Below, piece by piece: positions 1 through 7,055 of a DNA stretch of 22,439 nt. The notes under the pieces are model-generated. The model ran no database searches. It saw only the letters and a program-made list of their open reading frames with translations, and had not been told where the DNA came from. The translations under genes and the position numbers were made by a program. The stretch comes from UBA9619 sp964630665. Its GTDB lineage: Bacteria > Pseudomonadota > Gammaproteobacteria > Arenicellales > UBA868. Numbering within the stretch: position 1 is the first letter of the stretch; each line of letters opens with the position of its first letter. The stretch spans positions 1 to 22,439 of the forward strand of contig CAZVVN010000058.1 of the NCBI GenBank assembly GCA_964630665.1. The letters are read 5' to 3'.

Positions 1-1127
1 CTCACTGCCATCCCGGCTATTAGAGGACTATTCCCTTCAATATCGGCCACCGGTTTATCATTATTCAGGATCGTGCTGCCGTCCTCATAAACCATAAATG
101 CGGGTATGTTGGTCTTAAACTCGACACCGGTTAACGCCGGACCACTACCCGCTGTTTGTACCAGCGCGTACTCTACAATCTCTCCAGGACTGGTTTGAAC
201 GATACCGGTGTCAAAATATTCTTGGCCCGAGATAGAGGTATATGCCACGCTACTCGCGGCAATCGGTGACGTAACGTTTCGTACATAGATGGCAAATTCA
301 GCTTCAGTTGGCCGGTAGACACTGGTAAGCGTCTCATGGATATCACCCTCACCCATTGCGCTGGCAGCCGTTTTGGCTATGACTGAAATCCTATAGGTCG
401 CCGGTAGGGTAGGGTCGTCTACGTTCGCACCAAAAAGAAGCATGTCGAACGCTTGTTGCTCGGCAATTAATGTGCCCACGGATGCATCCTGGGCCAGAGG
501 CGCACCCAAAGTGATTTTGCCTGTGACACCGTCATCAACGACACCGATGACATCGTATACCGTGTTTTCAATGACAACCTTGTCACCAGCTTGAATTTCA
601 TTGACGGTATCATCAGCAGTACCATCAGATGGCACGATCAACTCAGGTGACACCTCCTGTGAATTCGCCTGAGCGTCAACGCTCAAAGCCGTCGCACCCA
701 GAGTAATTTCTTGGGTTTGTCCGCCGCTAATTTCCCAACTCCCTGACCCTGGCTGATGGTCTCTCAACTTTAAGATAGGTTGGACTGGAACATTCACTAA
801 CGAACCACCCATTATTCTGAGTAAGTACAGGTCGGGGCCATTTGCCATAGAGGTAACGGTGTAGCTGTAGGTGATATCTATGGTTTCGTTCTCGTTCACC
901 TCCTGCTGTTGGTTGACTGGTGCTGACAAATCCGGGGCAGCCGGTATTAATGGAAAGGTGACACCAGCAGAGACTTTATTCGGCTCGGCACCAGGTGCAA
1001 GACCTGAATGGGTTACCTCAACCGTGAGGGATAGACTACCCGCCGGGGTCACCGCGTGTACCGGTGTACTTAAACCGAACAGCATCACCAAAGCCGTACT
1101 CAGGATCCCATGAATCAGTTTCATCAT
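1..1127 (-). CDS. Exported DUF11-like repeat / adhesin-type protein, C-terminus beyond window
   Basis: A reading frame of 375 codons without a stop runs from ATG at 1127 to the left edge, so only the N-terminal part is present. Reading the complement shows a classical signal peptide: MMK, a hydrophobic stretch, and a likely cleavage after ...TPVHA at residue 25. The mature part is rich in Thr, Ser, Val, Asp and Gly with alternating beta-strand character. Around residues 310-350 a segment beginning PGEIVEYALV resembles the DUF11/conserved-repeat Ig-like fold (PGD-x-V-x-Y-x-V followed by a V-x-F-x-x-x-x-P stretch). A second Ig-like stretch lies around residues 60-110. A GGGAGGTG ribosome binding site lies 4-11 bases upstream, which fixes the start. 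The product is probably a surface or periplasmic structural or adhesive protein; the exact role is unknown. It lacks visible catalytic motifs. A CRP-like palindrome lies about 100 bases upstream. Confidence 0.85.
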   Translation of the reverse strand, partial: MMKLIHGILSTALVMLFGLSTPVHAVTPAGSLSLTVEVTHSGLAPGAEPNKVSAGVTFPLIPAAPDLSAPVNQQQEVNENETIDITYSYTVTSMANGPDLYLLRIMGGSLVNVPVQPILKLRDHQPGSGSWEISGGQTQEITLGATALSVDAQANSQEVSPELIVPSDGTADDTVNEIQAGDKVVIENTVYDVIGVVDDGVTGKITLGAPLAQDASVGTLIAEQQAFDMLLFGANVDDPTLPATYRISVIAKTAASAMGEGDIHETLTSVYRPTEAEFAIYVRNVTSPIAASSVAYTSISGQEYFDTGIVQTSPGEIVEYALVQTAGSGPALTGVEFKTNIPAFMVYEDGSTILNNDKPVADIEGNSPLIAGMAV

Positions 1128-1218
1128 CTGACACCTCCCAGAATGGATGGGTATGAATGCATCTCTATCTGTAATAACCACATTTTCGATTGCGTTGCCA
1201 GACAAATTTACAACACTA

Positions 1219-1234
1219 TGTGATCTACGTCACA
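1219..1234. promoter_or_regulatory. CRP/Vfr-like operator upstream of the secreted DUF11-like gene
   Basis: The sequence is TGTGA-TCTACG-TCACA, a perfect match to both five-base half-sites of the CRP family with the canonical six-base spacer. It lies 92-107 bases upstream of the ATG at 1127. A possible minus-strand -10 hexamer TATTAC (complement of 1171-1176) would put the transcription start near 1164. The site would then be centred about 62 bases upstream, the usual class I activation distance. Promoter placement is inferred; the palindrome is seen directly. Confidence 0.55.
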
Positions 1235-1509
1235 CCCACAACGGAATCCCCGTCACAGTAGAAAGGTGTTACCAGTAAGGGTGATACACAAAACGATAAC
1301 TGCACGCAGGACTTCAGGGACTGGTCACGCGCAAGGGAGGTATCACATCGTCTGAGTCAGATTCTGGAGCTCGATCAAAATTGCGGATCGGTAATACGAG
1401 CTGACCTTATCCTGACAGAGAAGCGGTTGGAGCTTGAACAAAAGACGGGGCCATCATAACGTCCATATCAGTCTCTTCACCTATCTTTTCCTGCAGCTCT
1501 TCCGAGGGC

Positions 1510-1539
1510 TTGCGCAAAAAAGACAGCACTTTCTATACT
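1510..1539 (+). promoter_or_regulatory. Sigma70-type promoter for the 1590-1859 gene
   Basis: TTGCGC at 1510-1515 and TATACT at 1534-1539 are separated by 18 bases. The -10 matches the consensus at five of six positions. Transcription would begin near 1546, leaving a short leader of about 44 bases to the ATG at 1590. Confidence 0.45.
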
Positions 1540-1589
1540 CCCATGCTTCTTTGTTTTGCACGACATAACCTCTACAACGGAGAATCGGC

Positions 1590-1859
1590 ATGGCTTCTTA
1601 CGCTTTAATCAAATTTAAGATCAGTAATAACTTCAGTGAGTGGGAGCAGGCTTTCTATGCTGCGCAGCCTATGGCACGGAGCGCCGGAATCATTGAACTC
1701 TTTCACGGGAGGGTCGAAGACGACCCGCAAACTTGCTTTGTTCTATGCCATGTGCCTTCAAAAGAAGCCATGGACAGTTTCTTTACCCAAGCCGGAGAAG
1801 AAGTTGCAAAGTCGGGCCATATTCTCGAGTCTACCGAGGTCACCATGTTAGCGAACTAG
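1590..1859 (+). CDS. Small conserved protein, dimeric alpha/beta-barrel type (DUF3764-like)
   Basis: An 89-residue cytoplasmic protein with no signal peptide or membrane segment. The pattern is that of a ferredoxin-like alpha+beta half-barrel: strand (YALIKFKI), helix (FSEWEQAFYAAQPMARSAG), strand (ELFHGRVED), strand (CFVLCHVPS), helix (KEAMDSFFTQAGEEVAKSG), strand (ESTEVTML). Length and order fit small DUF3764-type or ABM-like proteins that dimerise into a barrel. No catalytic residues can be named. An ATG with GGAG about eight bases upstream and a good upstream promoter support translation. It is probably monocistronic: the next gene converges on it with only 36 bases between stop codons. 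The family name is tentative, while its being a real gene is fairly secure. Confidence 0.75.
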   Translation: MASYALIKFKISNNFSEWEQAFYAAQPMARSAGIIELFHGRVEDDPQTCFVLCHVPSKEAMDSFFTQAGEEVAKSGHILESTEVTMLAN

Positions 1860-1895
1860 CCCTGTTGAACTCAGGCAAGCAGCATTCTTGGTCTT

Positions 1896-2645
1896 TTACA
1901 TGGCCAGGAAACCACCGTCCACGGGAAGCTCGACCCCGGTGACATAAGACGATTCGTCGCAGGCGAGAAAAAGGTTCGCATAAGCCACCTCTTCAACCCG
2001 GCCGACTCGCCCGGCCGGAACTGCCGAGAGCATCTTCTCCCGAACCGCCGGGTCCGCCGTCATCATCGAGCTGCGCATCGCGGGCATCAGTCCGGGGTGT
2101 ACAGAGTTGACCCGGATCCCGTCCGCTGCAAACTGTACGGCGGCCGCCTTGGTTGCCATCCGAACGGCCCCCTTGGCGGCGTTGTAGCCCATATGTACGA
2201 AGCTCTGTCCGGTCACGCCCGAGATCGATGAGATATTGACGATCGAGCCACCACCTGATTTCTGCATCAGGGGAATTACGGCGCGCATTCCGAGGAAAAC
2301 ACCCCGGGCGTTGACGCTCATCTGCTGATCCCAGGTCTCGGTGTTGAGCCGATCGGGATGACTGCCGCTGACTCCCGCGTTGTTGATCAGGATGTCGACC
2401 TGTCCATAAGCTGAAACCGTGCCGGAAACCGCCTTTTCCCAATCTGATTCACTGGTGACATCGTGTACAAAAAACCGGGCCTCGCCCCCTGCTCCGCAAA
2501 TCCGCTCGGTGACTTCGGCTCCCTCGTCCTCCAGGATGTCTGTCAGAACCACCCGGGCTCCCTCGCTGGCGAAAATCTCCGCCGTCGATGCGCCCATACC
2601 CGATGCAGCGCCGCTAACAATTGCCGTCTTTCCTTTAAGGCGCAT
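1896..2645 (-). CDS. SDR-family NAD(P)-dependent oxidoreductase
   Basis: A 249-residue classical short-chain dehydrogenase/reductase. The Rossmann dinucleotide motif G12-x3-G16-x-G18 is followed by Asp36 at the end of strand beta2, which in this family favours NAD over NADP. NNAG is at 88-91. The full catalytic tetrad is present: Asn112, Ser140, Tyr154, Lys158 (YNAAK). The C-terminus ends in the usual PVDGG motif. Length is typical, about 250. The start is set by AAGGAGAG six bases upstream of ATG 2645. It probably oxidises a hydroxyl group or reduces a carbonyl on a small molecule, but the substrate cannot be read from sequence. The promoter at 2685-2713 suggests its own transcription, although the secreted-protein gene at 2796-3917 lies upstream on the same strand. 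It is one of three SDRs in the window. Confidence 0.93.
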   Translation of the reverse strand: MRLKGKTAIVSGAASGMGASTAEIFASEGARVVLTDILEDEGAEVTERICGAGGEARFFVHDVTSESDWEKAVSGTVSAYGQVDILINNAGVSGSHPDRLNTETWDQQMSVNARGVFLGMRAVIPLMQKSGGGSIVNISSISGVTGQSFVHMGYNAAKGAVRMATKAAAVQFAADGIRVNSVHPGLMPAMRSSMMTADPAVREKMLSAVPAGRVGRVEEVAYANLFLACDESSYVTGVELPVDGGFLAM

Positions 2646-2684
2646 GGTTTCTCTCCTTGGTTCGAGTAGATATCAAGTCCCGCA

Positions 2685-2713
2685 AGAATAAACACCCTAA
2701 GGGTGAACTGCAA
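2685..2713 (-). promoter_or_regulatory. Promoter of the SDR gene with a palindrome filling its spacer
   Basis: On the minus strand, TTGCAG (complement of 2708-2713) and TATTCT (complement of 2685-2690) are separated by 17 bases. A 13-base palindrome, CACCCT-A-AGGGTG on the plus strand (2693-2705), sits at the centre of that spacer. A second palindrome, AAACCCGGGTTT (2725-2736), lies just upstream of the -35. The start would be near 2678, about 33 bases before the ATG at 2645. Alternatively, 2693-2705 read on the minus strand is a CACCC/GGGTG stem followed by TTTATTCTT, a weak intrinsic-terminator shape for the gene ending at 2796. Confidence 0.4.
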
Positions 2714-2795
2714 TCAAACCAATTAAACCCGGGTTTGAGCGAGCAGTTCGAATCAGCTGCTCCGGCGGTTGCCGACGCCTTACAAGTCTCAGTTC

Positions 2796-3917
2796 CTAAT
2801 CGTCACTCGCCCAGGATATCGACAGTCGTTCGAGTTGCACCTGAGGCGCGCCGCGATTACTCCGTTTGCTCCAGGCAATGTACAGCTTGTTGTCGAGCGC
2901 AGCCAGGGTCGGGTGGACGTGGGCAAAACCGTGGCTGCCGAGTTTAAGGTCTTCGATGATCCGCAAATCCGGATCAAGCACCATCAGCCGCGGGTGATAC
3001 GGGTTACTGCGCATGTTCCTGCCCCCAGCTGTCAGTCGGGCGATGTAGGTGACCAGCGTATGTCCTCTGATGACCAGGGCATCGGTTGGGAAATGTCGTT
3101 CCAGCCCATCATCACCGCCCAGTTGGGCTATTCGATTCGGCCTGAATTCATTGTCGATGGCCGTCAGTGTCAAAGCACCGTTACCAGCCGGTGAATTACT
3201 GGACATGAATCCGATTTGGTCACCACGCAGATGCATGCTGTTGCCGATCGAACCTGAGATTCCATCCCCGCGCGTTTGTAGAACGTGATCGGCCAGGACC
3301 CTGGCATTCAAGGACACTTCACGGATATGCAGTTGTCGTGATCGACTACCGGAGCTCACCAGCAGTCGGTCAGACTGCCAGGTCATGCAATGGTCCGGAA
3401 AATTGTCCTTTTTGAAGTCCTTGTTGCGCTCGATAATCGGAGCACGGAAAAGCTCTTTGCCCCCAAGGGTAAAGCGTGCCAGGAGCAGGGACTGGTCGAG
3501 GGCGAAATCCTCCATCGGACCACCTTTGGGACGGGCGCCCTCGCGATAGTTCAATGTCTGGTAGACCACGACAATTTGGTCGTCGACCAGGCGCATCCGA
3601 TGATCCGCGGGTTCCCCATAGGGACGAGCTACCCGAGTGATGGTAAAGACTTTACCCAATCGCTTTAGATTGCTGTCCAGCTGGTACACCCGATGCTTTA
3701 CCTGCCCTTCACGAGAGGGGCCGGGATCCGGCTGGACGACAGCGATTACCAGGCTTTTGTCACTGGTCGTACGGATCTCCGGCCGATGTGTACCCACTGG
3801 CAACGCGGTGAGAGCGCCGCGAGTCAGAACGAGCCGATCGGCTGCCTGGGCGCCAACTGCCCCGGCGGCAATAAGGGCCAGCAACACGATCGTGTTAATG
3901 CCAATAAGTTTTCTCAT
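2796..3917 (-). CDS. Exported beta-propeller-like protein of unknown function
   Basis: A 373-residue protein with a clear signal peptide: MRK, a hydrophobic core at residues 8-23, cleavage after AQA at 25. The mature part is a series of short beta-strand blocks of the form hydrophobic strand, turn, V-x-D-x-x-L/F-x, spaced like propeller blades. Examples are HRVYQLDSNLKRLGKVF (75-91), LTLTAIDNEFRPN (249-261) and PRLMVLDPDLRI (309-320). The second half carries HFPTDA (275-280) and a closing block with LYIAW (345-349). These recur in the same order in the C-terminal half of the TPR protein at 18973-20994 (YFPTGA, IYVVY), so the two look like paralogous modules. No enzyme motif was seen. It is divergent from the racemase-like gene. 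It is likely periplasmic or surface-exposed, with a binding or scaffold role as an inference only. Confidence 0.8.
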   Translation of the reverse strand: MRKLIGINTIVLLALIAAGAVGAQAADRLVLTRGALTALPVGTHRPEIRTTSDKSLVIAVVQPDPGPSREGQVKHRVYQLDSNLKRLGKVFTITRVARPYGEPADHRMRLVDDQIVVVYQTLNYREGARPKGGPMEDFALDQSLLLARFTLGGKELFRAPIIERNKDFKKDNFPDHCMTWQSDRLLVSSGSRSRQLHIREVSLNARVLADHVLQTRGDGISGSIGNSMHLRGDQIGFMSSNSPAGNGALTLTAIDNEFRPNRIAQLGGDDGLERHFPTDALVIRGHTLVTYIARLTAGGRNMRSNPYHPRLMVLDPDLRIIEDLKLGSHGFAHVHPTLAALDNKLYIAWSKRSNRGAPQVQLERLSISWASDD

Positions 3918-4013
3918 CTAAGATCGGTTCCTGCAGTGGTACTGTCGTGTTCTGCCTGGCCTAAGACCGGTTACATTCAACAATCGTAGCAAAGAACCTC
4001 TGTTTGGGAGGAA

Positions 4014-4041
4014 TTGTAGAGAGACGGCAGGATCGTACAAT
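4014..4041 (+). promoter_or_regulatory. Possible promoter for the racemase-like gene
   Basis: TTGTAG at 4014-4019 and TACAAT at 4036-4041 are 16 bases apart. The -10 matches at five of six positions, the -35 only weakly. A start near 4048 would lie downstream of the earliest in-frame TTG (4004) and upstream of ATG 4097, so it favours the ATG as the real start. Confidence 0.35.
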
Positions 4042-4096
4042 ATCTGACTTGTTTCCGATTTCAACTGAACAAAAACGTCCAGAACATCTGAGAATA

Positions 4097-5245
4097 ATGA
4101 ACGCCAGGCCTCCCAGCCATGCTGAGATCGATCTCGATGCCTTGATTCATAATCTTGGCCGCACGCGGCAGCTTGCGGGTCCAGATAAACAAGTCATCGC
4201 CTCGGTCAAGGGCAACGCGTACGGGCACGGTGTGCTGGCCGTTGCCCAAGCGCTCCAGGAAGCGGGTGTTTATGCTCTCGCAACCGGCAGTCTCGATGAG
4301 GCCCGGGACTTGAGATCCCACGGGATCACGCTGCCTATACTGTTGTTTGCGTTTTCAACAACCGAGCTCACCGTACAGGCCGCCAAGGAAGGGTTTGTGC
4401 CTACCTTGACCTCTTTACCATCAGCTGAGACGCTCGCCAGTGCGGTCACAGAGCCGGTTTCGGTCTATCTTAAAATCGATGCCGGTCTTGGGCGTCTGGG
4501 CGAGCCTCTCGCCACAGCCGGGGAATTTGTCGAGAAAGCATCGGCTCTCAAGCAGCTACAGATTGACGGTATCTACACCCATGTCCCGTTCGCACAAGTA
4601 TCCGGATCAGACTGGGCTGCCGAGAAACTCAACGCTTTTGAAGATTTTCTTGCATCGCTCCACAGGGCCGGTTATGTCTTTTCGGTCACCCAGGCGATGG
4701 CCAGCTGCTGTCTGCTTGCCGGGCTGCGGGATAACTGCTCAGCAGTGTGCGTCGGCCACGTCCTCTACGGACTGTCGCCCTTTTCAGTTGGTACTCCTGA
4801 AGGCGCCCTTGACCTGAAACCAGTGCTGAGCGGGTTGCAATCAACACTGATCCATATCGGACATCATAACGTGGGCTCTGATGTCGCAGTCGGTGGGCTC
4901 TACGGTCTGAAAACGCCGCGTACGGTTGGCGTTCTGCCGCTCGGGTTGGCGCACGGCCTCTGCAGGCCGCTACCGGGCAAGGATCTGGCGGCCCTGGTCG
5001 GTGGTCGTCGCTGTCAGGTACTGTCGGTATCCCTGGAGCACACCACGATCGACCTTGACGGTGTTGGTCATGCCGCGACCGGCGATACCGTAACACTCAT
5101 TGGCCGTGATCGGCTGGAGAAAATCACCCTGGCCGAAGTGGCCGATGCATGGGGTATCGGTCCTCTGGAGGCGCTGATGCAGTTTTCTGGGAGAATCCCG
5201 ACTAAGTGTCTCGGTAGAACAGCAGGAAGCGGTGACCGATTCTAA
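4097..5245 (+). CDS. Alanine-racemase-fold PLP protein with altered catalytic residues
   Basis: A 382-residue protein with the fold-type III order of alanine racemase: an N-terminal PLP barrel, then a C-terminal beta domain. The PLP lysine is present (Lys38 in ASVKGNAYGHG), as are the loop with Arg133 (KIDAGLGRLG), the THVPFA segment (161-166) and the LYG phosphate-binding region (223-225). Several defining positions are changed. The GYADGYxR motif that carries the second catalytic base, Tyr265 of the Geobacillus enzyme, reads GLAHGLCR (283-290), with Leu284 in place of Tyr. The arginine that contacts the PLP ring nitrogen (usual vRpG) is absent from AVCVGH (216-221). The MD pair of the substrate-binding SMD motif is LE (313-314). 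The start is taken at ATG 4097 because the homology begins there; an in-frame TTG at 4004 would add 31 unrelated residues. It may act on another amino acid, run a non-racemase reaction, or only bind PLP. It may be cotranscribed with the SDR 60 bases downstream. A 15-base palindrome (5238-5252) spans its stop codon. Confidence 0.85.
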   Translation: MNARPPSHAEIDLDALIHNLGRTRQLAGPDKQVIASVKGNAYGHGVLAVAQALQEAGVYALATGSLDEARDLRSHGITLPILLFAFSTTELTVQAAKEGFVPTLTSLPSAETLASAVTEPVSVYLKIDAGLGRLGEPLATAGEFVEKASALKQLQIDGIYTHVPFAQVSGSDWAAEKLNAFEDFLASLHRAGYVFSVTQAMASCCLLAGLRDNCSAVCVGHVLYGLSPFSVGTPEGALDLKPVLSGLQSTLIHIGHHNVGSDVAVGGLYGLKTPRTVGVLPLGLAHGLCRPLPGKDLAALVGGRRCQVLSVSLEHTTIDLDGVGHAATGDTVTLIGRDRLEKITLAEVADAWGIGPLEALMQFSGRIPTKCLGRTAGSGDRF

Positions 5246-5305
5246 TAGAATCTGATCTCGGCAACAGTTCTGCCGCCGGACCTGTATCTAAGACTTGGAG
5301 GCATC

Positions 5306-6088
5306 ATGGCAAGACTGAATGACAAGGTGGCGTTGATCACGGGGGCTGCAACCGGCATCGGGTTCTGTACGGCACGGTTGATGATCGATGAAGGGGCCCA
5401 GGTGGTCATCACGGACCGTAATGTTGCAGCCGGACAACTTGCTGCGGACCAACTGGGGGCTCGATCGCATTTCGTCCAGCAGGAGGTCTGCGACGAAGAA
5501 TCGTGGAATGCAGTGATGGAAGCCGTGCAGGATCTCTACGGCAGGCTCGATATCCTGGTCAACAATGCTGGCATCCTGAGTACCGAGCCCTTTCAGGATA
5601 TTGAACAGACCTCCCTGGGACAGTGGCAGGCGATCCAGTCGGTGAATGTCGAAGGGGTCTTTCTCGGCTGCCGGGCGGGTGTGCAGGCCATGAAAGATTC
5701 CGGGGGGTCGATCGTCAATCTCTCTTCGGTCGCCGGCCTGGTGGCTACGCCAAGCCTGGTGGCCTACGGCGCCTCCAAGGCAGCGGTCCGGCAGTTGACC
5801 AAGTCCGTGGCGATTCACTGCGGTCAGAAAAAGTATCGGATTCGCTGCAATTCTGTTCACCCGGATCCCATTCGAACCGACATGGGAGACGAGTTGATGG
5901 GGCTCAAGGGTTATATCGACGGCCCCGACATCGAGACCAACTGGCAGACGGCGCGCAAGCGGGTTCCTATCGGTGAGACCGGGGAACCGATAGATGTGGC
6001 CCAGTGCATCCTATTTCTGGCCTCTGACGAATCACGCCATGTGACGGGCTCGGAACTGGTGGTCGACGGTGGTCTGACAGCCGCTTGA
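5306..6088 (+). CDS. SDR-family NAD(P)-dependent oxidoreductase
   Basis: A 260-residue classical SDR. Visible motifs: TGAATGIG (12-19), Asp37 after strand beta2 (NAD preference), NNAG (86-89), and tetrad residues Asn114, Ser141, Tyr154, Lys158 (YGASK). The C-terminal LVVDGG is intact. Compared with the SDR at 1896-2645 it has a longer substrate lid after the NSVHPDPIRTDMG segment (residues about 190-215), which suggests a different or bulkier substrate. TTGGAGG stands six bases before the ATG. It follows the racemase-like gene on the same strand by 60 bases without an obvious terminator, so the two may share a transcript. It converges on the EamA gene with only nine bases between stop codons. 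The substrate is unknown. Confidence 0.93.
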   Translation: MARLNDKVALITGAATGIGFCTARLMIDEGAQVVITDRNVAAGQLAADQLGARSHFVQQEVCDEESWNAVMEAVQDLYGRLDILVNNAGILSTEPFQDIEQTSLGQWQAIQSVNVEGVFLGCRAGVQAMKDSGGSIVNLSSVAGLVATPSLVAYGASKAAVRQLTKSVAIHCGQKKYRIRCNSVHPDPIRTDMGDELMGLKGYIDGPDIETNWQTARKRVPIGETGEPIDVAQCILFLASDESRHVTGSELVVDGGLTAA

Positions 6089-6097
6089 ACAGCAGGT

Positions 6098-6967
6098 TCA
6101 GGTGCCTGCCCGAGCACTTTTCCAGTCGGCCAGCACCTGGAAAAGCAATGCCACGAACAAAATGCCGCCGCCCAGAAACGTGGCAGTCGCCGGTATCTCT
6201 CCCACCCCGACAAAAGTCCACAGGGGTGCGAGCACCGGTTCACCCAGCGCATAAAGCGTCAGATTGACGGCAGGCACAGATTGCGCAGCCACAGCAAACA
6301 GTACACTGCCGATGCCCAGCTGAAAGATGCCGAGCATGATACAAAGAGCGATGTCCAGCGTAGGTGCATTAAAACCCTGCCCGCCGATCAGAACGACCAA
6401 CCCCGCTGCGAGCGCCCCGCTGAGTCCGGCATGGAGAACGGCCGGAGACATATCGGTCGCCTTGCCGAGCCTGAGCGTGACCGCGTAACAACCGAAAAAG
6501 CCAACACCGAGCAGGGCAATCAGATCACCGTAAAGACTGCCGCGTCCAATTCCCCCGCCGACCATGACCACAATGCCGGTCAGGGCCAACCCGATGCTGA
6601 TCCACAGTTTCCACGTGGTTCTCTCACCCAGAACAAACCGCCCGAGGACCGCTGCGAAAATAGGACCGGTTGCCATCAGCAACACCGCGTTGGCAACACT
6701 GGTGTGGATCAGCGCGACGATGTTGCAGAGCATCGCGCCGCTTAAAAGAACGCCGGCCCCCAGCCCTTTTGTACCGGCGGCTCTGATGACTTGAAACAGG
6801 CGGTACTTGTAACGCAGAAGCAGTACCACGACAACGAATCCAGCCAGCGAGGCACAGCGGTAGAAGTTGATCTGCCATTCCGTGGCGCTCTCCATCAACC
6901 GAACCGTAACACCCGAGATACTCCAGAACACCGGCGCTACTAAAGCAAAGAAATGATGGCGATTCAA
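6098..6967 (-). CDS. EamA/DMT-family inner-membrane transporter
   Basis: A 289-residue, very hydrophobic protein with about ten predicted membrane helices arranged as two EamA repeats (roughly residues 5-135 and 145-280). Each repeat ends in the family signature: GPIFAAVLGRFVLGE (101-115) and LGEPVLAPLW in the second half. Members export amino acids, nucleosides or other small metabolites, and the direction and substrate cannot be told here. The start is a TTG at 6967: an in-frame TGA lies at 6992-6994, no ATG or GTG occurs between, and the first helix begins within ten residues. No clear ribosome binding site precedes it. It is the last gene of a minus-strand run with RidA, the 27-residue membrane protein and the RdhA-like protein (88 bases from the last). 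It may move that pathway's substrate or product. Confidence 0.88.
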   Translation of the reverse strand: MNRHHFFALVAPVFWSISGVTVRLMESATEWQINFYRCASLAGFVVVVLLLRYKYRLFQVIRAAGTKGLGAGVLLSGAMLCNIVALIHTSVANAVLLMATGPIFAAVLGRFVLGERTTWKLWISIGLALTGIVVMVGGGIGRGSLYGDLIALLGVGFFGCYAVTLRLGKATDMSPAVLHAGLSGALAAGLVVLIGGQGFNAPTLDIALCIMLGIFQLGIGSVLFAVAAQSVPAVNLTLYALGEPVLAPLWTFVGVGEIPATATFLGGGILFVALLFQVLADWKSARAGT

Positions 6968-7055
6968 AAGACCGGACTCGTCCCGAAGGTTTCAGGGAGG
7001 AGTTAATCTCAATGAGAGAACTCAAAACTCGTAGACAAGACCTCCGCCAAAATCA

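Larger units (their letters stand above)
1128..1589. other. Intergenic region between divergent genes, with an ATG-less open stretch
   Basis: This 462-base gap holds the control region of the leftward secreted-protein gene (CRP-like site at 1219-1234), a sigma70-type promoter for the rightward gene (1510-1539), and between them a plus-strand open frame, 1262-1459. That frame has 65 sense codons ending in TAA but contains no ATG or GTG; its only TTG is near the end. Its translation is protein-like (charged and heptad-like, for example SQILELDQN and LTEKRLELEQ), so it may be a gene remnant, but no family was recognised. No tRNA or strong terminator was seen. Confidence 0.5.

Noticed and set aside
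4004..4096. TTG start at 4004 for the racemase-like protein
   Set aside because: It adds 31 residues with no family similarity and lies upstream of a plausible promoter (4014-4041); ATG 4097 fits the family's N-terminus.
6102..6121. GTGC/GCAC hairpin followed by TTTT as a terminator between the SDR and EamA genes
   Set aside because: Only a four-base stem, and it lies inside the EamA coding end.
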